DNA of 64,000 nt from Sphingobacteriaceae bacterium (GTDB lineage: Bacteria; Bacteroidota; Bacteroidia; Sphingobacteriales; Sphingobacteriaceae): positions 186,001 to 250,000 of the forward strand of contig JAQSWM010000004.1 in NCBI GenBank assembly GCA_029266635.1, in the 5' to 3' direction. Below, piece after piece: positions 8,945-16,682 of the stretch (its first letter is position 1; each line of letters begins with the position of its first letter). A model generated the notes under the pieces. That model had not been told where the DNA came from and searched no databases. It worked only from the letters and a program-made list of their open reading frames with translations. The translations under genes and the position numbers were made by a program.

Positions 8945-9644
8945 AAAACCTGGTGCTAAAGGTTAGTTGGAAAACGTTGTTGCTGGTGTTTACCGATGAT
9001 CCATGTATGTATTGATTGAGGTATCCAAGCTCAACATCAAGTTTACTGCTAAAGCGGTAGCCCAATCCGGCGTAAGCCCGGTTCTGGTCGAATAAACTTC
9101 CATTTAACTTTTCTTTATTCTGCACGTTCAGGAGCAATTCATTTTGCAGACCTGCATAAGGTCCTTTGTGAAAAGATGAGTCTTGTTTCACCAGTGGTAA
9201 TACGGCACGTAACGAGTACCGGAAGCGCTGGGCGAAAACATCTTCGTTTAATTTCTCAATAAATCTTTGTTCCAATCTGAACCGGTGGCTTATTGCTACA
9301 GTTTTTGTAATCGCTTGCGTATGTACAAATTGTTCCCAGATGCGGTGTTCGGTTAACTGATTTTTTGCCGCTCCGAGCAGCCGACTGTATGAATTGCCCA
9401 GCAGATATCCCACAGCCACATTATTTTTTTTGTTGAAACTATAAGAAACTCCTGGCCTGAACAGAAAAGTGCGCACATACTCCAGATTATCTGCAGACCG
9501 GAACTGAACATCAAGCGTAGTAGAAAAATGCTTATTTAACTTAATACTGTTGCTAAACACCAGCCAGCCAGTCTGTTCTTTAACTTGACCAAAAGAAACA
9601 GATGTAAGAAATAGACCTGAGATTAAGAGGTAGATAAAACGCAT
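8943..9644 (-). CDS. DUF2490 outer-membrane beta-barrel protein
   Basis: A 233-aa protein with a signal peptide ending SVSFG. The mature part alternates polar and hydrophobic residues as in an outer-membrane barrel. It has the DUF2490 features GWLVFSNSIKLNKHFSTTLD near the N-terminus, PGVSYSFNKKNNVAVGYLL, HRIWEQFVHTQ, RFRLEQRFIEK, and a final strand ending in aromatic TRF (VFQLTFSTRF), typical for barrel-assembly recognition. Family function is unknown. ATG at 9644; the stop abuts the terminator of the upstream small gene. The gene ends 29 bases ahead of the hybrid kinase stop region and reads the same way, so co-transcription with that kinase is possible. Confidence 0.87.
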   Translation of the reverse strand: MRFIYLLISGLFLTSVSFGQVKEQTGWLVFSNSIKLNKHFSTTLDVQFRSADNLEYVRTFLFRPGVSYSFNKKNNVAVGYLLGNSYSRLLGAAKNQLTEHRIWEQFVHTQAITKTVAISHRFRLEQRFIEKLNEDVFAQRFRYSLRAVLPLVKQDSSFHKGPYAGLQNELLLNVQNKEKLNGSLFDQNRAYAGLGYRFSSKLDVELGYLNQYIHGSSVNTSNNVFQLTFSTRF

Positions 9645-9672
9645 AAATCAAATTTCTGCAAGTATAGCAGCT

Positions 9673-11481
9673 TTAAAGAGGTGGAGCAAGCACTTCAACC
9701 TTCCTCGGCGCACGATTGGCAGTTGTTGAAATATTTTTGAGCTTGCTGTACAGATCAATGGAATTGAAAGGTTTTTGAACAAAATCATCCATTCCCGCTT
9801 CCCGGATCTTTATGTCCAAGTTGCCTGAAACAGAAGCCGTTAAAGCAATAATAGGTACGGACGATTTAGCATGATCGGAAAGGCGGCGAATTTCTTTTGC
9901 AGCCTCATATCCATCCATCACGGGCATATGTATATCCATTAAAATCACATCGAATTTTTCTGATGCTGCCCTTTCTACCGCTTCCTGACCATTTTCTGCA
10001 AAAGCCGGCTCGGTGTTCCATTTGGAAAATACCTTCTTTAACAACAGCCTGTTCATGGCGTTATCTTCTGCAACAAGGATGCGCAGGGAGCTGAGATCTA
10101 GCCGCAGGGATGACATTGCAGCCCGCATCTCTGTTGGTTGTTTATCGAGTTTGAGCGTAAGATCGAAGGAGAAATTTGACCCGTGTCCCGGAGAACTTAA
10201 CAAGCTGACCTCGCTGCCAAACAATCTCACCAGCCGCTTCACAATCGCCAGCCCTAACCCGCTGCCACCGTAATTTCTTGTAGTGCTGGTGGACGCTTGT
10301 ACAAATGGCTCGAAAATTCCGGCGTGTTTATCTTCACTTATGCCAATTCCGGTGTCGGTAACAGAAAACCGGATTGTTGTGTTATCCTCATCCTGGCTCA
10401 TCACTCTCAGCCTGATCGACACTCCTCCTTCGGCTGTAAATTTGATCGCGTTGCCGGCAAGGTTATAGATAATCTGGCTAATGCGGGTTGGATCTGTAAT
10501 TACAGGCCGGCCCTTTATCCCATCCTCAATATCTAACGTCAGCAACAATCCCTTTTCTTTCGCGTGGAAACGCAAGCCCATTGAAATATTGTTCAACAAT
10601 TCATGAAGATCAACACTTATTGCTTCAAGCTCCAGCTTGTCGAGATCCAGTTTGTTGAAATCCAAAATATCATTTACCAGCGAGTGCAGGTTCACCGCCG
10701 AGAAGCTCAATATTTTCAGGTTTTCAGCCTGTTCCTGGTTGTGAGGATCGTCCAGCAAAAGCTCGCTCATTCCGATAATGGAATTCAGTGGGGTGCGCAG
10801 TTCGTGCGACATCGTAGACAAGAAATCCGCTTTAGATTGCCCCGCCCTCACAGCCTCCTCAACTGCCTCCTGCAGGCGCAGGTTCAGCGCTTCTTTTTCC
10901 TCAACATTCTCTGCAAACGACTCGTGATATAAGTAGTGCGAAACAACAATAGTCAGGAAGTTAAGAACAACTAATGCTTCATAACCTGGAGAGGCGAGTT
11001 CGTCACCTACCGGAGTAGCGTTGAAGAAGTCTCCGCCCCTAATTACCAGAAAAATGATCGGTATCACACTGAGCAAGGCGTAGTAAAAGCCATGCCTTCT
11101 GGGAAGCAGATAAAAGCTGCTTAACATCACCATATAGACAAACTGTATCGTAACAATGTTGACGCCCTTAACCGTTATGAATGCATTTGTCCAAATCAGG
11201 ACCAAGCCAAGAAAGTTTAAAACATAAGAGATGAATAGCGAATACTTCCGGTTTGAAAGCAACATTCCGAAAAGGCCGAGGAGCAGGAGAAGCAATACAC
11301 ATGCCCTTCCAAGTTGGAAATACTGCTCTGACTGCAAGGAAACTCCTATTGCAAGAAACAGCTTCAACAAGCTGAAACCAAGAATGGTAAAAAGGATTTT
11401 GATTTTTGCCCGTGCAAACGAGTCGGGTTCTGATGAAAGAAACTCTTTTATGGAGAACTTGAGAGGCGCCCTTTTAAACAT
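9673..11481 (-). CDS. Membrane hybrid histidine kinase with one receiver
   Basis: A 602-aa protein from the ATG at 11481 (MFKRAPLKF); the frame also opens 33 bases earlier with TTG. Residues about 25-190 hold five to six hydrophobic segments, a membrane-embedded sensor with no recognisable periplasmic domain. Then come a short coiled-coil, HisKA with FLSTMSHELRTP, an HATPase domain (DTGIGI, GGSGLGLAIV), and a C-terminal receiver (ILVAEDNAMNR, acceptor Asp in LMDIHMPVMDG, Lys in VQKPF). This is the usual BarA-like order without HPt. A separate HPt or response regulator is not adjacent. It may share a transcript with the DUF2490 gene behind it. Confidence 0.92.
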   Translation of the reverse strand: MFKRAPLKFSIKEFLSSEPDSFARAKIKILFTILGFSLLKLFLAIGVSLQSEQYFQLGRACVLLLLLLGLFGMLLSNRKYSLFISYVLNFLGLVLIWTNAFITVKGVNIVTIQFVYMVMLSSFYLLPRRHGFYYALLSVIPIIFLVIRGGDFFNATPVGDELASPGYEALVVLNFLTIVVSHYLYHESFAENVEEKEALNLRLQEAVEEAVRAGQSKADFLSTMSHELRTPLNSIIGMSELLLDDPHNQEQAENLKILSFSAVNLHSLVNDILDFNKLDLDKLELEAISVDLHELLNNISMGLRFHAKEKGLLLTLDIEDGIKGRPVITDPTRISQIIYNLAGNAIKFTAEGGVSIRLRVMSQDEDNTTIRFSVTDTGIGISEDKHAGIFEPFVQASTSTTRNYGGSGLGLAIVKRLVRLFGSEVSLLSSPGHGSNFSFDLTLKLDKQPTEMRAAMSSLRLDLSSLRILVAEDNAMNRLLLKKVFSKWNTEPAFAENGQEAVERAASEKFDVILMDIHMPVMDGYEAAKEIRRLSDHAKSSVPIIALTASVSGNLDIKIREAGMDDFVQKPFNSIDLYSKLKNISTTANRAPRKVEVLAPPL

Positions 11482-11686
11482 AGCTCTTGCGAATGTAGCT
11501 AAACCAAAACACAATATAACTTTTAGTTAAACGATACGCAAAACTTCAGACAAGAAATTTTCGCCGACGATACTGTCACCTTTACCGAAAACCTGCGTCT
11601 TTATACCAGAATCCTGTTTCGGAGCTTTGATTCTCAGCCTACATTTGATTCAACAAAACGGAACAAGAATTTAAAAATATAGAATT

Positions 11687-12028
11687 ATGAAAACTTTATT
11701 ACTTACAGCAGCAGCATTTTTAACACTAACATTTAGCAGCAAAGCTGATGACAGGAATAAAAACAATACATCAGCAGGAACAACTATCGCTTCTAAAATA
11801 ATGGGCAGCCCCGATGAACAAGCGCCAGAAGAACTGGCTCACTTGTTGGCTAAACCAGCAACTGTTGCGCCAGCGCCCTTGGTAATTGGAAATGCAAACG
11901 ATGAAGCACCGGTTGAATTGAGAGATATTCCAGCGCACCCGGTTCAGGTACCTGTAGCGCCACTGGTTATCGGCAACGCGGATGAAGAAGCGCCACTTGA
12001 GCTGGGCAGCATGCTTGCCCACATCTAG
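11687..12028 (+). CDS. Small secreted EAPxEL-repeat protein, copy 2
   Basis: A 113-aa paralogue of the protein at 8529. It has the same leader (MKTLLLTAAAFLTLTFSSKA) and the same three acidic repeats (DEQAPEELAHLLAKP, DEAPVELRDIPAHP, DEEAPLELGSMLAH) with VAPAPLVIGN and VPVAPLVIGN linkers. The differences between copies are mostly silent or conservative, so both proteins appear to be under selection. Function unknown. It is followed by its own copy of the GAAA-loop terminator and then by the convergent metallo-hydrolase. Confidence 0.8.
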   Translation: MKTLLLTAAAFLTLTFSSKADDRNKNNTSAGTTIASKIMGSPDEQAPEELAHLLAKPATVAPAPLVIGNANDEAPVELRDIPAHPVQVPVAPLVIGNADEEAPLELGSMLAHI

Positions 12029-12085
12029 CACATTGAAACATCATTCGAGGGAGCGGTCCCCATCAACATATATATTTAAGCTGTG

Positions 12086-12110
12086 AAGCGGGCGAAAGCC
12101 CGCTTTTTTT
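12086..12110 (+). terminator. Rho-independent terminator
   Basis: AAGCGGGC-GAAA-GCCCGCTT followed by seven T. Same hairpin as at 8915-8944. It separates the second EAPxEL gene from the convergent gene ending at 12109. Confidence 0.87.
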
Positions 12111-13068
12111 ATGAGCTTACTTGTTGTTGGTTGCCGGATGAAAGGCTTTTGACCAGCAAAAAGCTGGCTACAGCAGCGCCAAGAAAAATAGTAGCAGCAA
12201 ACTTCGGGCGCATCCTGAAAGGTGGCACATACTCCACTCCTCTTTCGTCGGCAATTGCGGGATGCCCCACGTACCTGCCGCCAGAAGGCACTCCTACTTC
12301 CTTAAAGTTTGCAACCAGATAACTAATGGCGTTCCGAAGCTCTTTGCCCATCATCGGCTTTCCGTGCCCGGTTGCCGCGATTCGCGGGCGAAGTGCGGCA
12401 AGCTTGCGTACGGAATTCTCGGCTAAATCCCAGTCTGTTGTGAAGTATTTTGGTGGTCCGGATATCTGTTTCAGAAAAGTAAGCGCACAGAAAGCGGACT
12501 CATTTTTGGTGGTAATAAAGGCATCGCCAGCAATCAGAGTTGCATTCAGTTCTCTGAACAATGAGATGTGCCCCGGACTGTGCCCTGGTGTGTGAATAGC
12601 ACGCCATTCAGGCATAAACTCAATGCGCTCGCCATCATGAAGCGTTTTTAACCTGCTGCCAATGTTGATCGGTTTTGTGGGATAGGTCCATGCCATCAGA
12701 CTCATCATGCCACCGCCCACAGTTGGGTCACCCGGGGGATACGATGAACGGCCGGTGAGGTACGGTGCTTCCAGTGGATGGGCGTACACCGGCACATCCC
12801 AAACTTCAAGAAGGTCTTCCAGAGCGCCAACATGGTCGAAGTGGCCGTGGGTTAAGATAATGGCTTTTGGCTGTGTGCGTTTGCCGAAGAGTGATTCAGC
12901 CATTTTGATGATCCGTCCGGCAGAACCTTTCAGTCCGGCGTCAACAAGAACCCATTCCGTTTGGCTGCCATTCCGGAGCGAGATCATAAAAACATTCACG
13001 AACAAAATCTTTAATCCCCAAACTCCCTGAGCAACCTGGTAGTATTCTGGTTTGTGCCTCGTAAACAT
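12109..13068 (-). CDS. MBL-fold metallo-hydrolase with C-terminal membrane segment
   Basis: A 319-aa protein with the metallo-beta-lactamase zinc motif THGHFDHVG (H74, H76, D78, H79), a further metal His in HTPGHSPGHIS, the bridging Asp in LIAGDAFITT, and a last His in AATGHGKPMMG. This fits the glyoxalase-II-like group. A hydrophobic stretch at about 296-314 (ATIFLGAAVASFLLVKSL) near the C-terminus suggests a membrane-tail anchor with the catalytic domain inside the cell. No N-terminal signal. The substrate is unknown; the family hydrolyses thioesters, lactones and phosphodiesters. ATG at 13068. Its stop overlaps the terminator of the convergent gene. Confidence 0.88.
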   Translation of the reverse strand: MFTRHKPEYYQVAQGVWGLKILFVNVFMISLRNGSQTEWVLVDAGLKGSAGRIIKMAESLFGKRTQPKAIILTHGHFDHVGALEDLLEVWDVPVYAHPLEAPYLTGRSSYPPGDPTVGGGMMSLMAWTYPTKPINIGSRLKTLHDGERIEFMPEWRAIHTPGHSPGHISLFRELNATLIAGDAFITTKNESAFCALTFLKQISGPPKYFTTDWDLAENSVRKLAALRPRIAATGHGKPMMGKELRNAISYLVANFKEVGVPSGGRYVGHPAIADERGVEYVPPFRMRPKFAATIFLGAAVASFLLVKSLSSGNQQQVSS

Positions 13069-13183
13069 AGATAGGTTAATTTAGATGTGCTATTTCAACA
13101 ACTGTTAAAGAAAGAGGTTTTCAAGAAGCGCCATCATCGCTCAATTTTCTAAACTATACATTTGCGCCTGTTAACTAAATAAT

Positions 13184-14005
13184 ATGCTAAAAAGAATCAT
13201 TCCTTCTACCGGTGAGGAAATCCCGGTGATCGGCCTGGGCACCTGGAAGTGCTTTGACGTAGAACTTCAGGAAGAAAAGCAACCTCTTACAGAAGTGTTG
13301 AGGCAAATGAAACACGCCGGAGCCACACTGATCGACTCCTCGCCGATGTACAGAAATTCTGAAGCTGTTATCGGAGAGCTGACAGACAAGCCACAGTTTG
13401 ACGATTGCTTCTTTTACGCTACAAAAGTCTGGACTACTGGCAAAGAAGAGGGAATTGAGCAGATGGAATCGTCGTTCAAAAAAATGCGGCGAACGTCCAT
13501 GGATTTGATGCAGATACACAATCTGACTGATTGGAAAACACACCTTAAAACTCTGCGAAACTGGAAAGAGCAAGGAAAGATCCGTTACATCGGCATTACT
13601 GATTACAGAGATTCCATGCATGAAGAGCTTGAGGAAATAATATCTACTGAATCAATCCACTTTGTTCAGTTCAACTATTCTGTATTCTCCAGAAATGCTG
13701 AAAAACGTTTGCTGAAAGCTTCCGCCGATCACGGTGTAGCCACATTGATAAATCGCCCGTTCGGGGAGGGAAAATCGTTTGCGAGTGTTGCAGGAAAGCA
13801 GCTGCCGGAGTGGGCGCCGGAAATAGGTGCCACGTCATGGAGCCAGTTCTTCCTGATGTATATTATTTCACATCCTGATGTTACCGTAGTTATCCCGGCC
13901 ACCAGCAATCCTGCGCATGCAGCAACAAACTTTGATCTGCCCTTTGATCGCTTGCCATCGGAGGAGTTGAGACGGAAAATGGCGGAATACGTGGACAGCA
14001 TGTGA
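13184..14005 (+). CDS. Aldo/keto reductase
   Basis: A 273-aa NADPH-dependent oxidoreductase of the AKR superfamily. The catalytic tetrad is visible: D51 (LIDSSPMY), Y56, K81 (FYATKVW) and H112 (LMQIHN). The start IPSTGEEIPVIGLGTW is typical, and the C-terminal cofactor-binding part has VTVVIPATSNPAHAATN. There is no signal peptide, so it acts in the cytosol. Substrates of this group are aldehydes and ketones; the specific one is not evident. ATG at 13184; a promoter should lie in the 115-base gap to the divergent metallo-hydrolase. It ends two bases before the convergent OmpA gene. Confidence 0.9.
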   Translation: MLKRIIPSTGEEIPVIGLGTWKCFDVELQEEKQPLTEVLRQMKHAGATLIDSSPMYRNSEAVIGELTDKPQFDDCFFYATKVWTTGKEEGIEQMESSFKKMRRTSMDLMQIHNLTDWKTHLKTLRNWKEQGKIRYIGITDYRDSMHEELEEIISTESIHFVQFNYSVFSRNAEKRLLKASADHGVATLINRPFGEGKSFASVAGKQLPEWAPEIGATSWSQFFLMYIISHPDVTVVIPATSNPAHAATNFDLPFDRLPSEELRRKMAEYVDSM

Positions 14006-14007
14006 GG

Positions 14008-15702
14008 CTATTCCAGCACTTGAATTTCTGTGCGCCGGTTTGCCTGATGCTCTTCTTCCGTACATTCAATTCCATCAGCGCACTTATTTACCAGGCGGGT
14101 TTCGCCATAGCCTTTCGGGATTAACCGTTCGGCACTGATGCCTTTGTCCCACAAATATTTCACTGCTGCTTCTGCCCTTCTTTGGGATAACTTTAGGTTG
14201 TAAGCGTCGGATGCTCTTGAATCGGTGTGCGAGGAAAGCTCAATTCGTATTCCCGGATTTTGTTTCAGGATTTCAAACAACCGGTCCAATTCGCGGGCAG
14301 CATCGGGGCGGATTTCCGCTTTGTCCAGATCGTAATAGATATTTTTGAGTACGTAAGTCTTTCCTGGCTGAAGCCTGCCGTCAGGAGGAAGCCCGTGGGG
14401 ATTGTTCAACTCGGGAGTTTTCGCCGGCGTTTGCTGTGGCAGTAAATTGAATTTGTAAATATCATCGTTACCCGCTCCTCCTGCCCTGTCCGAGGAAAAG
14501 TAGCCACTCACACCATCAAGAGTCGAAAGAAAAAAATCATCAGCAGTAGAATTTATGGGATATTTTAGGTTTACAGGTGCAGTCCAAGTTGATCTTGCTC
14601 CGACAGCAGAAAAAATATCGTGCCCACCCATTCCTGAAGCCTTCGAAGAAAAATACAGCTTGCCCTTTGACGTTGTCGGAAATGCCTCCTCTTCCGATGT
14701 ATTAATAGCTTTTCCGCAGTTCACCGGCTTAGTCCAACTCCCATCCGGTAGTTTTTCGGAATACCAGATATCGGTCTTTCCTTCGCCGCCGGGCATATCA
14801 GATGTAAAATAAAGAACATTGCCATTTTGAGCCAATACAGCATGCCCTACCGAATACTCCTTCACATTGTTGTATGGGAACTTACCCGCGATAATCCATT
14901 TTCCTCCATGCTTAACAGCTACCAAAATCTCGAGCCTTCTTGTCGAAAGAGCTTGGTGCGAGGTCTTCTCAACAGGAAGAGTTTCAGCCGCTACCGTGGT
15001 GCTCACCGTAACATAGGCCGTGTCCTCGCTTGAGGTAAATGCGACGGGGCCAACGTGGGACTGCAAAGGCAACGGCAGAGGCAGTTCGCCGAGCATTTTG
15101 CCCGTGCTTGTGGCTAAGTAAGGTTTTAACCAGCCGTTACCGGTCCAGTTATATGTGCCTTCCCTTAAATTTCGATCAGAAACCAACACAAGTCCCGATG
15201 TGCCATAAAAATTGAGCCCCCAGTCAGATCGTGGGGTGTTCAGAGCGTAGAAATTCTCAACTTTATAACCAGGCTCTTGCCTCATCCATGCCGTTGCCGA
15301 GTCTATTGAACTAAGCCGTTTGTTGAGCTCTGTTGCATCTTTGGTTTCTGAATAATACTTTTTAAACTGAGCTTTTGCTGCATCAAACTTCTGGTTGTTC
15401 AGCAATACCTCCGCGTAGTACAAAATGCTTGAGTTTTCCGCCATGCTGTTAGCGACCGCCCTTTCATACCATTGCTCTGCTTCCGGGTACTTATTCATTA
15501 ACCGGTAACACGCCGCTACTCGTTCTATCAGCTTAACATCAGCATTTGCTTTCCTTGCAAGAGGCAAATACAAGCCGAGGCTTCGGGCGTATTCATAGCG
15601 TTCAAAAAGCAAGTCCGCCTGCTCCCGTTTGCCTGGGCGCTCCTGTGCAAAAGATGAAAGAGCGATCGTCAGCAAGCAAAATATGTAGGTCAGCTTATTC
15701 AT
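14008..15702 (-). CDS. OmpA-family protein with TPR and PD40 repeats (type IX secretion/gliding associated)
   Basis: A 564-aa protein with a signal peptide (ending SSFAQ). TPR-like helices lie at about 25-150 (ADLLFERYEYARSLGLYLPLA, KYPEAEQWYERAV). A beta-propeller-like PD40 region covers about 170-430 (LYFTSDMPGGEGKTDIWYS, YFSSKASGMGGHDIF, GYFSSDRAGGAGNDDIY). The C-terminus is an OmpA peptidoglycan-binding domain (YDLDKAEIRPDAARELDRL, SSHTDSRASDAYNLKLSQRRA, GYGETRLVN). This architecture recurs next to PorP/SprF genes, as in PorE-like proteins, and anchors surface machinery to the cell wall. Its ATG overlaps the stop of the PorP/SprF gene by one base, so the two are translationally coupled. 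Confidence 0.92.
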   Translation of the reverse strand: MNKLTYIFCLLTIALSSFAQERPGKREQADLLFERYEYARSLGLYLPLARKANADVKLIERVAACYRLMNKYPEAEQWYERAVANSMAENSSILYYAEVLLNNQKFDAAKAQFKKYYSETKDATELNKRLSSIDSATAWMRQEPGYKVENFYALNTPRSDWGLNFYGTSGLVLVSDRNLREGTYNWTGNGWLKPYLATSTGKMLGELPLPLPLQSHVGPVAFTSSEDTAYVTVSTTVAAETLPVEKTSHQALSTRRLEILVAVKHGGKWIIAGKFPYNNVKEYSVGHAVLAQNGNVLYFTSDMPGGEGKTDIWYSEKLPDGSWTKPVNCGKAINTSEEEAFPTTSKGKLYFSSKASGMGGHDIFSAVGARSTWTAPVNLKYPINSTADDFFLSTLDGVSGYFSSDRAGGAGNDDIYKFNLLPQQTPAKTPELNNPHGLPPDGRLQPGKTYVLKNIYYDLDKAEIRPDAARELDRLFEILKQNPGIRIELSSHTDSRASDAYNLKLSQRRAEAAVKYLWDKGISAERLIPKGYGETRLVNKCADGIECTEEEHQANRRTEIQVLE

Positions 15703-16670
15703 CAGAAAAACCTCGGACTTAAAACACGTTCACCTTTGCTTCTCAAGCTTAAACTGATAGAAATTTCGTGCGTTCCATTCTGATAAGTTGATAACTTGTT
15801 GGTATTGAAGTCGAATGAGTAACCGATCCTAAACCGATCGTTTGGGTAAAACTGCAGCAGTGCTGCAACAGCATCGCTTTTATGCAGCCCGCGTTCAAGG
15901 CTTTTTTTATTCCACAAGGGGATAGCTGTGCGATAGGACGCACCAAACCAGATCCTTCTATTGAAAGCCAGGTAGGTGCTGATATCCATATTTGTTGGGC
16001 CTTTAAAATCTTCTTTTAGCAAAATCGAGGGCTTCAAATCAATCGACTGATTGAGCGACAACATTGCTCCTGCTGTAAAATAAATGTGTTTCACGGGCTT
16101 TGTTAATTTGCTGCCAGCCGATTTCACGCCACCATCCAGCAAGTTAAGTACAGATGCGCCCAGATAAAAAGTTGAAGAATAATAGTAGAGGCCCAGGCGC
16201 AGGTCGGGCCGGAGGCTGCTTTCGTCAACTGTGGGAATATTGTAGTCAAGCGGATCGTTAGGGTTGAACTTAGAAGCATCAAGCTTATACTGCACTGCGC
16301 CAAAAGCTAGGCCAACTGCCAACCTTTCGGTATCGTCTGCATTAAGCTTAAGCCGGTATGCATAGTTGGCGTACACTGAAGAGGTATTTTGTGGGCCTAT
16401 AATATCGCTTGTTGCCAAAATACCCAAACCCACATTTTTGTTATTCCCCAAAATTCCGTCTGCTGAAAAGGTGCCGCTATGCGGCGCACCATCAACTCCC
16501 GTCCACTGCATGCGGTAACTCAAATTTCCTGTCCAAACATCTCTATAGCCCGCGTATGCCGGATTTACAGCCAGGCCGTTGAACACATACTGGCTATATT
16601 GGGCTGTTTGCTGCCCGAAGGCACAAACCGTGTTAAAACAAAAAGCTATGAACAGATAAAGTTTATTCAT
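15702..16670 (-). CDS. PorP/SprF-family type IX secretion system membrane protein
   Basis: A 322-aa outer-membrane barrel with signal peptide (CAFGQ). The family start QTAQYSQYVFNGLAVNPAYAGYRD is clear, followed by LSYRMQWTGVDGAPHSGTFSADG and later strands such as RIWFGASYRTAIPL and RFRIGYSFDFNTNKLSTYQNGTHEISI. Members work with one particular large secreted adhesin whose C-terminal domain is of type B, helping its export or anchoring. The adhesin here is the gene just upstream (16683-19166), and the OmpA/PD40 partner is just downstream. Several PorP/SprF paralogues per genome are usual, so no gene symbol is assigned. Confidence 0.93.
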   Translation of the reverse strand: MNKLYLFIAFCFNTVCAFGQQTAQYSQYVFNGLAVNPAYAGYRDVWTGNLSYRMQWTGVDGAPHSGTFSADGILGNNKNVGLGILATSDIIGPQNTSSVYANYAYRLKLNADDTERLAVGLAFGAVQYKLDASKFNPNDPLDYNIPTVDESSLRPDLRLGLYYYSSTFYLGASVLNLLDGGVKSAGSKLTKPVKHIYFTAGAMLSLNQSIDLKPSILLKEDFKGPTNMDISTYLAFNRRIWFGASYRTAIPLWNKKSLERGLHKSDAVAALLQFYPNDRFRIGYSFDFNTNKLSTYQNGTHEISISLSLRSKGERVLSPRFF

Positions 16671-16682
16671 TTGCCGTTCGCT

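Larger units (their letters stand above)
11594..12110 (+). repeat. Duplicated 0.5-kb unit, copy 2
   Basis: Second copy of the unit at 8434-8944, same orientation, about 3.2 kb away. Leader, gene and terminator all match with small indels. The gene copy has three extra codons (NKN/A region after DDRN). Confidence 0.9.
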
